The notes: generated from the letters alone by a model not told the origin. Shown: positions 10,284 through 19,530, counted from the stretch's first letter. The stretch is DNA of 64,000 nucleotides from Pseudoalteromonas aliena SW19 (GCF_014905615.1 NZ_AQGU01000022.1:248001-312000), one strand, 5' to 3'. Made by a program: numbers and translations.

Positions 10284-12824
10284 TTGGAACTAAGAACTTT
10301 ACGCTACAATGCAATTGCTGTTGCCATTCTGATATTTATATTTTTTATTATCAGTACATTGACATCAAACCTTGTAATGCCTACTCGATATACAATTGAT
10401 AAAACGGCACCGGTGTACCTCGATTATGCGTATTACATTGATGAGAAAAAAACACTTACACTTAACGATATAGTGAGCCAACCAAATCTTCTTATTCATG
10501 ATTCATTCTCTGAAATACCTTGGAGCTTTGCACAGCAAAATTATTGGCTATTTCTTGACTTAGAAAATAAGAGCTTAAAAAAAGAAAATATAGTTGCTCA
10601 TTTTGACAATCCTATGGTCGATCACCTCACTATATATCACCTAACAAAAAACAATGAAATTATTAATACTTTCAGGCTCGGCGATAAGGAAGAGTTACTT
10701 TCATTATTTCAATACAGCGTACCGCATATTCGTTTTTCGTTAGATAGTAGAACATCACAACGATTGATTCTAAAAATAGACACTATCGGTATAAGTAAAA
10801 CGCCTGTTAACTTATATCGTGACAAAGAATTTATCGATTTAGTGCGTTCGCAAACGGGTATTTGGGGGATTTTTGTGGGCGTTTTGCTGATGGCAGCGCT
10901 TTATAACTTGGTTCTTTATTTTGGCATAAAAGACCGTGTTTACCTCATTTATATTGGTTATATTATTAGTGCAATAACCATGATGGGAGCAGTACTGGGC
11001 TTTGGTTTCTACTTATGGCCTTTAGAGTGGCAATTATTTATTCACGAAAAAGTTATATTTACTAACTACGCGATCTCTTTTTTTACACTGTCTTTTTGCA
11101 TTATGTTTTTACGCTACCACAAAGATAAGTGCTGGCGTTATAAAATGGGCATATCGTTACTTTACGCTATGTTTATATTAGCAATAAGTAGCTTATTCAT
11201 TCCTGAGAACATATCAGCACCCATCTTCTTTTGCGTGATGGGCGTGCTTTATATTGTCTGTGTTATTTTAATTTATAAAAAACTACGTACTGGATTTAGA
11301 TGGGCTAAGTTTTATGTGCTTTCGTGGATACCTTTAATATTTGGTGCTGCAATACAGCCAATGGAGCTCACTGGACTTTTATCTTATAGCTTTACTACAC
11401 GCCATGCTTTTTTAGTCGCCATACTATGTGAAGTGATATTGATGGCAATGGCATTAGCCGATCGAGTGCGTTATCAACGTGAACGAGCACTCTACCACGC
11501 CACACACACTCAACAAACTAAGCTACTTAATAGCTCAAAGCTAAAACACGCATTTATGGCATTACAAGGCCAAGAACGCTCTACCACTTTGTGTTTAATA
11601 AAAATACGCCACTTCAATTCGCTCAATACCATTATTACCCCTTCTCAAGGTTATGCACTGGCAAAACATGTAGCGAAACAGCTTGAACTCGAATTAAGCC
11701 ACGAACGTCAATTTGTAATCCTTGAGACAAATTTAAATACAAGCCCTCGATTGGCTGATCTGAATAGCGGTGTATTTGCCTGTATTTCAACTAAAACACA
11801 AAATCAAGAAACCTTAGAAGCGCTACTGATAAAGATAATTAATAATCTGCCTAAGCAATATGAAATTAAAGGGCTTAATCTGCAACTTAATTACAGTATA
11901 GGCATTAGCTCTGCTGCTCAAAATAACGATTTCGAATATTGGTTAAAGCGTGGTTATTTGGCACTTAAAAACGCCAAAAACAGCCTAAATCAGATAGGTT
12001 CATCCTCAAACGGCAGTAACCTAATGATGGATGTATCTTTAGCGGCTAAATTGCAACAAGCAATAAATAATAATCAACTCGCACTGTACTATCAGCCACA
12101 AGTTAACTTATTTGATAATCAAGTAAGTGGGGCTGAAGCTTTATTACGCTGGCCCGATCCTGCATTTAGCAGTTTATCTATAGAAGAGCTAATTACTCTT
12201 GCCGAACACACTGGGATTATTAACGAGTTAACTTTATGGGTTATCGAGCAGGCCTGTAGAGATATTGTTGGGCTTACAAAAAATGGCTACCCTGAGCACA
12301 CCATAAGCGTAAACCTAAGCGCTAAAAATTTAGCTATCAATAATTTAGCTGAAAAAGTAGAAAACATTTTAATTAAATATCAAATACCTGCACGTTTACT
12401 TAAATTTGAGCTGACCGAATCAGCTTTTGTAGATAGTCAAGATGCCCTCATTAAATTAGTTGATGACCTAGGCGCATTGGGTATTAAAGTGGTTTTAGAT
12501 GACTTTGGTACGGGTTACGCGTCATTGAGCTATTTAATTAATTATCACTTTAGTGAACTAAAAATAGATAAATCATTTGTTTTTGACCTACCTAACAACC
12601 CAACTCATCAGGTTATTGTACAAACAGCCATTGATATGGCGCACAACTTGGGTTTATCAATCACTATTGAAGGGGTTGAAACCCAAGAAACTCATCATTT
12701 ACTTAAAGACATGAACGCTAACTACGCTCAAGGTTATTTATATGCCAAAGCACTGCCTTACACTGATTATTTACATTTCTTAAAAAGCCAATATAGCTTA
12801 AAAATGTTAGACTCCTCTTTTTAA
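10284..12824 (+). CDS. Membrane 7TM-DISM protein with degenerate GGDEF and intact EAL (c-di-GMP phosphodiesterase)
   Basis: 846 residues. One N-terminal membrane segment (about 12-32), then a periplasmic all-beta sensor region of the 7TMR-DISMED2 type (about 45-185). A seven-helix membrane module follows (about 193-395), a short linker, a worn GGDEF domain and an EAL domain. The GGDEF signature is replaced by NSGVFA near residue 493, so no cyclase activity is expected. The EAL domain keeps GAEALLRW, the Asn of VNLSAKN, the Glu of FELTES, DDFGTGYASL, KIDKSFV and EGVET, so it should hydrolyse c-di-GMP. The start is TTG 10284 with weak ribosome-site support; no better upstream start is in frame. 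Stands alone between terminators. Confidence 0.9.
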   Translation: MELRTLRYNAIAVAILIFIFFIISTLTSNLVMPTRYTIDKTAPVYLDYAYYIDEKKTLTLNDIVSQPNLLIHDSFSEIPWSFAQQNYWLFLDLENKSLKKENIVAHFDNPMVDHLTIYHLTKNNEIINTFRLGDKEELLSLFQYSVPHIRFSLDSRTSQRLILKIDTIGISKTPVNLYRDKEFIDLVRSQTGIWGIFVGVLLMAALYNLVLYFGIKDRVYLIYIGYIISAITMMGAVLGFGFYLWPLEWQLFIHEKVIFTNYAISFFTLSFCIMFLRYHKDKCWRYKMGISLLYAMFILAISSLFIPENISAPIFFCVMGVLYIVCVILIYKKLRTGFRWAKFYVLSWIPLIFGAAIQPMELTGLLSYSFTTRHAFLVAILCEVILMAMALADRVRYQRERALYHATHTQQTKLLNSSKLKHAFMALQGQERSTTLCLIKIRHFNSLNTIITPSQGYALAKHVAKQLELELSHERQFVILETNLNTSPRLADLNSGVFACISTKTQNQETLEALLIKIINNLPKQYEIKGLNLQLNYSIGISSAAQNNDFEYWLKRGYLALKNAKNSLNQIGSSSNGSNLMMDVSLAAKLQQAINNNQLALYYQPQVNLFDNQVSGAEALLRWPDPAFSSLSIEELITLAEHTGIINELTLWVIEQACRDIVGLTKNGYPEHTISVNLSAKNLAINNLAEKVENILIKYQIPARLLKFELTESAFVDSQDALIKLVDDLGALGIKVVLDDFGTGYASLSYLINYHFSELKIDKSFVFDLPNNPTHQVIVQTAIDMAHNLGLSITIEGVETQETHHLLKDMNANYAQGYLYAKALPYTDYLHFLKSQYSLKMLDSSF

Positions 12825-12846
12825 CATCTTTAGGGGCCAAGTAAAG

Positions 12847-13656
12847 ATGCAAGGCACACTGCGTAAATTAAAATCGAGCTTAACCGAACCAGTACAGTAC
12901 CACTTACCCGTAGGTGAGCACTTAGTAGACTTAAATGCACTAATAGGCAAAGAGCTTACACTTACCTTTAGCGGCACTATTTTGTGTTCTAGCTGCGGTA
13001 AAAAAACTAAAAAAAGCTATTCTCAAGGTCACTGTTTTGTCTGTATGCGCAAGCTCGCTAGCTGCGATATGTGCATAATGAAACCAGAAACCTGTCATTA
13101 CGATCAAGGTACATGCCGAGAGCCACAGTGGGGCGAAGAAAACTGCATGATCCCGCACTATGTGTATCTTGCCAATACCTCAGGACTCAAAGTCGGTATT
13201 ACTCGTCATACACAAATACCTACCCGCTGGGTTGATCAAGGTGCAACTCAAGCATTGCCTATTTTCAAAGTACAAACTCGCCTGCAATCAGGCTTAGTTG
13301 AAGTGGCACTGGCTGAATTTATTGCTGATAAAACCAATTGGCGCAATATGTTAAAAGGCCAAAACGAAGCACTTGATTTAAAAGCAGCAGCGGCTGAGTT
13401 AATTCCACAAATTAGTGAAAAACTCAACGAACTAAGCGAGTTATTTGGTGCAACAGCGATAGAGCAATTAGATGAAGATGTGGTTGATTTAGGCTTTCCA
13501 GTCACCGAATATCCAACAAAAATCAGCTCATTTAACTTTGATAAAGACCCCGTTGTCAGTGGTGTTCTACAAGGTATTAAAGGCCAGTACTTAATTTTCG
13601 AAAAAGGCGTTATTAACATTCGTAAATTTACGTCTTACGAAGTAACGGTAGGCTAA
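12847..13656 (+). CDS. DUF2797 family Cys-rich protein
   Basis: 269-residue cytoplasmic protein of unknown function. The middle carries Cys pairs typical of zinc binding: CSSCGKK near residue 47, then HCFVCMRKLASCDMC and further Cys around 80-103. The segment YVYLANTSGLKVGITR resembles the GIY-YIG fold start, which is the usual DUF2797 pattern. The next gene begins on the base after this stop codon, so the two are almost surely cotranslated. Family call is from motif memory; the biochemical role is unknown. Confidence 0.82.
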   Translation: MQGTLRKLKSSLTEPVQYHLPVGEHLVDLNALIGKELTLTFSGTILCSSCGKKTKKSYSQGHCFVCMRKLASCDMCIMKPETCHYDQGTCREPQWGEENCMIPHYVYLANTSGLKVGITRHTQIPTRWVDQGATQALPIFKVQTRLQSGLVEVALAEFIADKTNWRNMLKGQNEALDLKAAAAELIPQISEKLNELSELFGATAIEQLDEDVVDLGFPVTEYPTKISSFNFDKDPVVSGVLQGIKGQYLIFEKGVINIRKFTSYEVTVG

Positions 13657-13950
13657 ATGCTTAATCAATTTCCACAGTTGCTTATTGTTTATAACGAGCT
13701 TGAAATAGCGCACACACAAAAAGAGCGTGAAGAGCACTTGCACAGTGTTACAACAAACGATTTAGCTGATGTGGTTATACTTAATAAATGTGGTGAGTAC
13801 TGCACTTTAGACAATACACCGCGAGAGCCGTTAAGCGCAGAGCAACTTGCTGTAATCACAACAAGTTACTTATTAAATGAAGGGCATTGTTGTTTAAGTA
13901 AAATAACGACCCTGACCGTTGAGCAGGCATTTAACTTACTTGAGCTATAA
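13657..13950 (+). CDS. Small hypothetical protein coupled to DUF2797 gene
   Basis: 97 residues, no signal peptide or membrane segment. Contains NKCGEYCTL and GHCCLSK Cys pairs. It starts at the ATG that directly abuts the previous stop codon (TAAATG), which implies translational coupling. I do not recognise the family firmly; a DUF4144-like small protein is a guess. It converges with the deacetylase-like gene 12 bases away. Confidence 0.7.
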   Translation: MLNQFPQLLIVYNELEIAHTQKEREEHLHSVTTNDLADVVILNKCGEYCTLDNTPREPLSAEQLAVITTSYLLNEGHCCLSKITTLTVEQAFNLLEL

Positions 13951-13962
13951 AACGCGGCACAA

Positions 13963-14880
13963 TTAAATCTCAGTAAGCACTTTTATATGCGCTACAGCAC
14001 TTCTACCCAACGCTGATAGCGCATAGCCACCTTCAAGATACGATATAACCCCTTTACAGCCACTTTCTTTTGTTACTTCACATAATTGCTCGGTAAGCCA
14101 AATGTAGTCATCTTCAACAAACTTTAGGCTTGCCATGTCATCTTCTAAGTGAGCATCAAACCCTGCGCTAATAAAAAGTAATTCGGGTTTAAACGCCTTT
14201 AATTTTACTAGCCATTGCTGAGTAAACACGTCTTTTAAATCGTCGCCATTACTGGCTATTGGCAGCGGTGAATTAACTATGTGATTATTATTTTTTACTG
14301 CCGTATTAGGGTAAAAAGGATGCTGAAATAACGAACAAAGCAACACATTTTCATCATCTATAAAAATATCTTGTGTGCCATTACCGTGGTGTACATCAAA
14401 GTCAGCAATCGCAATGCGCTTAACTCCTTTGCTTTGTGCATACTTAACGGCAATAGCTAAGTTATTAAACACACAAAATCCTGAGGATGACTCTCTATTA
14501 GCATGATGACCTGGTGGGCGCACCGAACAAAAAGCGGCATCTAGCTTATCCGCAAGTATTTCATCAACCGCTAACACCCCTGCACCTACTGCACGCTCAA
14601 TTGCTTTAAACGAATCGGGGCATAACCAAGTATCACCATCTAAATTAGCGAGCCCCTCGGTTGGGAGTGTGGTTTCTACGTGTTTAACAAGTGCTTCGTC
14701 ATGGGCAAGTAAATAATGCTCTCGCGCTGCTTTAGGAGCTTGCAAATGCGTTAAGCCAACATCTACACCACTGGCAAGTAACCGGTCGGTTATAGCATCT
14801 AGACGCTCAGGGCACTCGGGGTGGTCGTCTATCATTTTATGCTTACGGCAATGAGGATGAGAAATAACAGCGGTACGCAT
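13963..14880 (-). CDS. Histone deacetylase / acetylpolyamine amidohydrolase family protein
   Basis: 305-residue zinc hydrolase of the arginase-deacetylase fold. It probably removes acetyl groups from protein lysines or polyamines; the bacterial substrate is unknown. Seen: HPECPERLDAI at the N-terminus; RPPGHHA near residue 122 with the catalytic His pair; DFDVHHGNGTQD near 163 with zinc-binding Asp and His; SAGFDAH; and YLEGGYALSALG at the C-terminus. All catalytic positions appear intact. It converges with the DUF2797 pair and lies downstream of the serine hydrolase, separated from it by a hairpin. Confidence 0.93.
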   Translation of the reverse strand: MRTAVISHPHCRKHKMIDDHPECPERLDAITDRLLASGVDVGLTHLQAPKAAREHYLLAHDEALVKHVETTLPTEGLANLDGDTWLCPDSFKAIERAVGAGVLAVDEILADKLDAAFCSVRPPGHHANRESSSGFCVFNNLAIAVKYAQSKGVKRIAIADFDVHHGNGTQDIFIDDENVLLCSLFQHPFYPNTAVKNNNHIVNSPLPIASNGDDLKDVFTQQWLVKLKAFKPELLFISAGFDAHLEDDMASLKFVEDDYIWLTEQLCEVTKESGCKGVISYLEGGYALSALGRSAVAHIKVLTEI

Positions 14881-14915
14881 AAAAAGTCCCTTACAAGGTG
14901 TAAAAACTTAATATA

Positions 14916-14941
14916 GCAAAGCCACCGACGAGTGGCTTTGC
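14916..14941 (-). terminator. Hairpin terminator after serine hydrolase
   Basis: 10-bp perfect stem GCAAAGCCAC / GTGGCTTTGC with a 6-base loop. On the minus strand it is followed by a T-rich stretch, ending the serine hydrolase message. Confidence 0.65.
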
Positions 14942-14969
14942 GACTTTGGTGTATAGCGAGATTAAATTA

Positions 14970-16511
14970 CTATTTTGCTTTTAGCTGTAGGTTTCTAAAG
15001 TCAAAGCTAAAGTCGGTAACCGCTGTTGATACTGCGCGCATTTTAGCGCCGTTAACTCTATTTTTTGTGTCCATATCAAAAGTTATGAACGCATCAGCTT
15101 CTAGCAATTTTTCGTCCCATTTAACAATGAATGTATTGCCCGTGTAATGCTCAAGCGTGCCTTTTAAGCGTTTAGTGTGTGTAAAATCAATCCGTAATTT
15201 GCCATCTAACTGCTCAACAATGACGTCGCCATACCAATCATCATGTAATGTTCCCGTGTAATTAATATTTGGTAATTGTGGCTGATAATCAGCGGGCGCT
15301 TCTGGGGATGCATTAGCGTACGCTTTTTGTTTTCCTTCAAAGTGTTTTTTAGCTAAGTCTTCAACCCAATCTTTATCTTCAAGGTTAAGTGCGTCTTCTA
15401 GCACTTCGTGTGTAACCGCCGAAAGCGCGCTAAAAGCTTGTTGGTTAGATAAAATAACAATACCGAGTTTTTTCTCTGGTAGCAGAGTTACTTGCGATAC
15501 CATTCCTAAAATACCACCACCGTGACCTAACTTTTTAAAGCCATGGTAGTCTTCAATACTCCAACCTAACCCATAGCCTCTAAATTGCTGATGATATGAT
15601 TCAAACGCACTTTTAGATGCAATAGACGTAATATGTGGATGCCACATTTGCGTTTGCTGTTGCTCACTAAAGAGCTGCTCGCCATTTGGCATTTTACCGC
15701 CTGCTAATTGCGTACGAAGCCATTGGCTCATGTCGCTTACGCTTGATGCAATTGCGCCTGCGCCTCTAAAGTCCTCAAGGTAGTTCACAAAAAATGGATG
15801 AAGCATGCCATCCATAGGAATATGGCCTGTTGCCCAGTTAGTGTTACTTTTTGGAATACGTGAAAAGCCGGCGCGTGAATTATCCATATGCAGTGGCTGT
15901 AAAATGTTTTTTTCGATGTAATCGTTCCAGCTCATACCCGATACACGTGCAACCACTTCGCCTGCGGTAACAAACATCAAATTGTTATAAGCATATTTAC
16001 TACGAAAGCTGCTCGCAGGTTTTAAATATTTTAATCCAGCTAAAATTTCATCAACGGGCTTATCCGTGCTTGGCCAAATCATTAAATCGCCTTGCCCAAG
16101 CCCGAGCCCACTGCGATGGCTTAATAAATCACGAATACGCATTTCGCGTGTTACATATGAGTCGTACAACCTAAATTCTGGTAAGCGGTCAATAACGCGG
16201 TCGTCCCAACTTAATTTACCTTCATCAACCAGCTTAGCCAGTGCAGCGGAAGTAAACGCTTTCGTGTTTGAAGCAATACCAAATAAGGTGTCTTTATTTA
16301 CTTTTTTATTGGTCTCAAGATTAACGATACCAAAGCCTTTAGCAAATATCACTTTATCGTTTTCAACGATAGCCACCGCCATTCCAGGCACGTCAAAACG
16401 CGCCATTGACGCCTTGATCACGTTATCAATTTTGTCGGTGTCTACTTGTGCCAAGCTATTAAAGGCAGTGCCAGCTAATAAAGCAATTGTGGCTAGTTGG
16501 GTTAATTTCAT
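14970..16511 (-). CDS. Secreted serine hydrolase of the class C beta-lactamase / penicillin-binding fold
   Basis: 513 residues with a signal peptide (cleavage probably after FNSLAQ). The active-site triads of the family are present: SxxK as S81-N-T-K84, YxN as Y175-N-N177, and HxG as H330-G-G. The C-terminal part, from about residue 410 on, is a lipocalin-like domain as in DUF3471 proteins. These are usually esterases or D-amino peptidases rather than true resistance enzymes, so no antibiotic function is claimed. It follows the GGCT-like gene by 14 bases on the same strand and is probably cotranscribed. Confidence 0.92.
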   Translation of the reverse strand: MKLTQLATIALLAGTAFNSLAQVDTDKIDNVIKASMARFDVPGMAVAIVENDKVIFAKGFGIVNLETNKKVNKDTLFGIASNTKAFTSAALAKLVDEGKLSWDDRVIDRLPEFRLYDSYVTREMRIRDLLSHRSGLGLGQGDLMIWPSTDKPVDEILAGLKYLKPASSFRSKYAYNNLMFVTAGEVVARVSGMSWNDYIEKNILQPLHMDNSRAGFSRIPKSNTNWATGHIPMDGMLHPFFVNYLEDFRGAGAIASSVSDMSQWLRTQLAGGKMPNGEQLFSEQQQTQMWHPHITSIASKSAFESYHQQFRGYGLGWSIEDYHGFKKLGHGGGILGMVSQVTLLPEKKLGIVILSNQQAFSALSAVTHEVLEDALNLEDKDWVEDLAKKHFEGKQKAYANASPEAPADYQPQLPNINYTGTLHDDWYGDVIVEQLDGKLRIDFTHTKRLKGTLEHYTGNTFIVKWDEKLLEADAFITFDMDTKNRVNGAKMRAVSTAVTDFSFDFRNLQLKAK

Positions 16512-16525
16512 ATCAATCCTATTTA

Positions 16526-17020
16526 TTATTGTTGATGTACGGCAAACTCAAGGGCTGCGCGTGCTTGATTGGTATCGCTTTTTTGTGGACGATTTAATAT
16601 AGCATCACTGTATGCTTTTGGTACGCCGGCTTCAAGTGCTCCGCGATGAACATGCTTTATGTACCAGTCATATGGGAGCACATCGCTGTCGTGCGTATTT
16701 GCTATATAACAATGTGCGTTTATTGTTTCACCTGTTAATAGCGTTGGGGTTATATCTACGCAGTCGTAGCCGGCGCCTTCAATGCCATCTAAAATGATTT
16801 TTTCGGCATCACTAATCTCATAAATAACACCATAAACTAGTTCATCTTTTTTAGCGCTTGGGCAAATACTGCACTTACCTGAGCCATCTTTAAATAACAT
16901 GTCAAACGTAAGTTCATATCCTTTAAGAACCGCTGTTCCAACTCGTTTAGCATTAGGTAAACGCGCTAATAAACGATTAGATGACATATTAGAGCCAAAC
17001 GAAAAATTATAGAGCGGCAT
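16526..17020 (-). CDS. Gamma-glutamylcyclotransferase-like protein
   Basis: 164-residue protein with the GGCT fold. The substrate-binding loop FSFGSNM is at residues 6-12 and a candidate catalytic Glu is at position 81 in DGIEGAGYD. Members release 5-oxoproline from gamma-glutamyl peptides; the exact substrate is not deducible. It is first in a two-gene run with the secreted serine hydrolase. Its upstream region is occupied by a MITE-like repeat, so its promoter may lie within or be altered by that element. Confidence 0.88.
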   Translation of the reverse strand: MPLYNFSFGSNMSSNRLLARLPNAKRVGTAVLKGYELTFDMLFKDGSGKCSICPSAKKDELVYGVIYEISDAEKIILDGIEGAGYDCVDITPTLLTGETINAHCYIANTHDSDVLPYDWYIKHVHRGALEAGVPKAYSDAILNRPQKSDTNQARAALEFAVHQQ

Positions 17021-17046
17021 GTTATCTCCTGCGCTTTTTAAATAAG

Positions 17047-17255
17047 TTAAATAACCTGAACTCTGGATAATAAATCTATCTCAAGCAGCTATTTTCAGCG
17101 CTAACTATGTTGAATTTACTTACAATAGGCCCGCTATTGATGCGTAAATTCGCCTTGTTTTCACTGAAAATCTCTGGCTAGAGAAAAATAAATTTAAATA
17201 TCATTATGATTCAATACATTAGTAAATATCTTAACCAGAGTTCAGGTTAAATAAC
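17047..17255. mobile_element. MITE-like element A, copy 1 (with flanking direct repeats)
   Basis: A 192-base body (17055-17246) bounded by perfect terminal inverted repeats CCTGAACTCTGG and CCAGAGTTCAGG. The direct repeat TTAAATAA(C) lies on each side (17047-17055 and 17247-17255), consistent with an 8-9 bp target duplication. No coding capacity. A second copy is at 21198-21388, roughly nine in ten bases identical by eye. The right-hand target repeat contains the stop codon of the LysE-type gene, so the element landed exactly at that gene's end. Confidence 0.85.
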
Positions 17256-17879
17256 AACACGTATCGCCAGAGCAATTAAAATAACGCCAATTCCACGGTC
17301 AAACCAGTAGCCACGCTGTTGGAAAAACTCTCTTACACTCGCCTTAGAAAGCACCATTGAAAGCATTGAAAACCACGCCCATGTAGCCAGCGCCATGTAC
17401 ACACCGTAACCTACCTGCACGCTAGTCGGTGTGGTTGGGCTAATCACTAGCGTAAATAACGACATAAAAAACAGCGTTGCTTTTGGGTTTAACGCATTTG
17501 TTAAAAATCCGCGTCTGAAGGCAAGCCACACTGGTTCTTCTTGAACTATTTTGTTTTCAACCTCATCTTCAGCGCTTGCAGGCGGTTTTGCCGCTTTAAG
17601 CGCTTGTACGCCCAAGTAAGCTAAATAGGCACCCGCTACATATTTCAACGCCATAAACAAACTAGGTGATTGCGTTAAAATAAGCGCAACACCTAAAACA
17701 CAATATGCAATGTGCAGTAAAATAGCAGCGCCAACACCTGCGCTTGTCCACAATGCGTTACGCCGACCTTGTTGAACACTTTGCTTAAGTACTACAGCAA
17801 AGTCGGGACCTGGGCTTGCTACAGCAAAAAAATGGGCAATAACAATCAGTAAAAACTCATCTAAGTAATCCACAAGCAC
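17247..17879 (-). CDS. LysE family amino-acid exporter / translocator
   Basis: 210-residue inner-membrane protein with about six hydrophobic helices. The LysE/RhtB signature ASPGPDFAVVLKQS is near residue 21 and GFLTNALNPKATLFF near 127. Family members export amino acids or related small molecules; the substrate is unknown. A charged cytoplasmic loop (about residues 97-115) separates helices 3 and 4. The stop codon lies in the target duplication of MITE copy 1. Five bases separate it from the upstream hypothetical gene, suggesting an operon. Confidence 0.93.
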   Translation of the reverse strand: MLVDYLDEFLLIVIAHFFAVASPGPDFAVVLKQSVQQGRRNALWTSAGVGAAILLHIAYCVLGVALILTQSPSLFMALKYVAGAYLAYLGVQALKAAKPPASAEDEVENKIVQEEPVWLAFRRGFLTNALNPKATLFFMSLFTLVISPTTPTSVQVGYGVYMALATWAWFSMLSMVLSKASVREFFQQRGYWFDRGIGVILIALAIRVVI

Positions 17880-17884
17880 CCTTA

Positions 17885-18658
17885 CTAGTTTGGCGAATAT
17901 GCTAATAGCAGCGGATTAGCCGAGTTATGTACTAATTCTTTAATTTCTTTTTGAGCTTTTTTAAATTGACTGCGCAGATGTGGCTTTAAATGTTTTTTAG
18001 AATTTTTATCTTTTTTAAAGTAACTAACAAGTGCATGCATAAACACAGTATGAGTTTCACTTAATTTAGCTTCACGATTAGCGTATGGGTTATAGCACGA
18101 GCCGCAACCGCCTTTAAACTGATACACAGTGTTGCTCATCATCACGCCAAACCCTAAAAAACAAGCAAGTGCATCAGCCGCTTGTGGTAAGTACTCTTTA
18201 CCGCCTGGCGGTAACACGCCAACATGATGAATAAGTATAGTGGCCAATGTACCTGCATAACTTGCCACTAAATCCTGCGGCTGGTTAATCTGATTTGGAT
18301 TAAAAGAAACGCTCACCATATGGCTCGGTGGCACAATTAAATGGCTGCCTTCGCCACGTATTTTATCGCTAAATTCAAAATGTGGAAAAACCTGTGGTTG
18401 TAATTGCTGCGGCGCAACAAGCTGAATCGGCCATGCGCTCATACCCGCGTAATTAGTAACGCGAGTAAAAACATTCGTCGCCATTTCTTCAATACTTGAT
18501 ACCGAATCTGGAAAAAACGCAGCTGTTGGCAATACAATTTGGGTTTGTTTAGTAAAAAACTCAACATCAAAATTTTCGACAGCCCAAATAAACGTATCAA
18601 TAAGCCATTGCTGCTCTTGCGCTTCTAATAATGGTGCTGATTTAAATAAAGCTAACAT
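17885..18658 (-). CDS. Conserved-looking hypothetical protein
   Basis: 257 residues, cytoplasmic by appearance. I do not recognise a family. Notable segments: HHVGVLPPGGKEYLPQAADA near residue 148, FLGFGVMMSN, and a Cys pair in GGCGSCYNP near 192 followed by NREAKLSETHTVF. The latter are the kind of motifs that stay conserved. The C-terminal third is lysine-rich. Its location between CreA and LysE genes, five bases from lysE, suggests cotranscription with the exporter. Function unknown. Confidence 0.75.
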   Translation of the reverse strand: MLALFKSAPLLEAQEQQWLIDTFIWAVENFDVEFFTKQTQIVLPTAAFFPDSVSSIEEMATNVFTRVTNYAGMSAWPIQLVAPQQLQPQVFPHFEFSDKIRGEGSHLIVPPSHMVSVSFNPNQINQPQDLVASYAGTLATILIHHVGVLPPGGKEYLPQAADALACFLGFGVMMSNTVYQFKGGCGSCYNPYANREAKLSETHTVFMHALVSYFKKDKNSKKHLKPHLRSQFKKAQKEIKELVHNSANPLLLAYSPN

Positions 18659-18683
18659 AATGTGCTCTTTTAATTTTAGTTTA

Positions 18684-18845
18684 ATACCAATTTTATTAAA
18701 AACATGATCATTCTATCGCATTAAATAACTCACTAACTGCGTTGAAAATTATTCATATAGAACAACTATATGTCACAATTTCCGCCTTGTTATTGTGTTA
18801 TTTTCTTCGCGCTATAATAGATCACTCATTTAATGCAATTGGTAT
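18684..18845. repeat. ATACCAATT-type palindromic repeat, long form
   Basis: 162 bases framed by ATACCAATTTTATTAAA and TTTAATGCAATTGGTAT, an imperfect terminal inverted repeat. The interior read on the minus strand contains AGTTGTTCTA followed by AATTTT and AACGCAGTTA, a core shared with the repeats at 19901-20030 and 54972-55112. It ends two bases before the creA stop codon. No coding capacity. Confidence 0.75.
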
Positions 18846-18847
18846 AA

Positions 18848-19330
18848 TTATTCTTGTTCAAGTGCCCAGTCCCACGCTTTGGTGTTATAAAGCGGTACTG
18901 TCGATAGCGCATGGTGATGACTACCACTTGATTCTTTAGTTGAATACGATAAATACAATAAAGTACGATTTTTAGCATCGTAAATACGACGTACTTTTAA
19001 CGATTTAAATAGAATACTTTTAGATGATTTAAATACAACCTCGCCCGACTTACTACGATCAATTGCTTGAAGTTGATCTGCGGTAATCGGTCCGGTTTGA
19101 CGACACGCAATAGACATATCTGACGGATCAGAAAAATCCAAATCAGCTTCTATATGGCTAATATGGCACGTAACCCCTTTAATGATTGGATCTTGCTGAG
19201 AGTTGACTACAACATCTTTAGTCGTAAATAACCCTAGACTTACCGATGCGACATCATCAGAGCAAGCACTTAAGGCAACAACAGCCCCCACAAGTACAGT
19301 CAAATGTTTAATTTTTTGTAGTAGTTTCAT
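18848..19330 (-). CDS. creA: CreA family lipoprotein
   Basis: 160 residues. The lipobox LSAC near residue 20-23 marks a lipoprotein, so it is likely in the periplasm or on the outer membrane side. The conserved CreA body is seen: DPIIKGVTCHISHIEADLDF, DMSIACRQTGPI, GEVVFKSSKSILFKSLKVRR and IYDAKNRTLLYLSYS. Function is unknown in any organism, although creA sits beside the creBCD regulon in E. coli. Here no creBCD is present. AAGGAT lies six bases before the ATG. Its end is bordered by a palindromic repeat. Confidence 0.93.
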   Translation of the reverse strand: MKLLQKIKHLTVLVGAVVALSACSDDVASVSLGLFTTKDVVVNSQQDPIIKGVTCHISHIEADLDFSDPSDMSIACRQTGPITADQLQAIDRSKSGEVVFKSSKSILFKSLKVRRIYDAKNRTLLYLSYSTKESSGSHHHALSTVPLYNTKAWDWALEQE

Positions 19331-19530
19331 ACATATCCTTAATCAATATATCGACAATTGAGTGCCAACCTAAATAAGCAAGGGTTCACTTATTGGCTTT
19401 TATACTAACATCAAAAATTAATACGACTAAATTAGTTTAAAGCAAAGATTTTAAATAACTCAGGGTTTAGTAAGCCCTGTTGTATTGATACAATTAACCC
19501 ATGCTGTAATACACAATAGGAAACGTCTAA

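Noticed and set aside
14970..16511. Serine hydrolase as a beta-lactamase resistance gene
   Set aside because: It has the shared fold and triads but carries an extra C-terminal domain and belongs to a broad esterase/peptidase group; resistance cannot be claimed.
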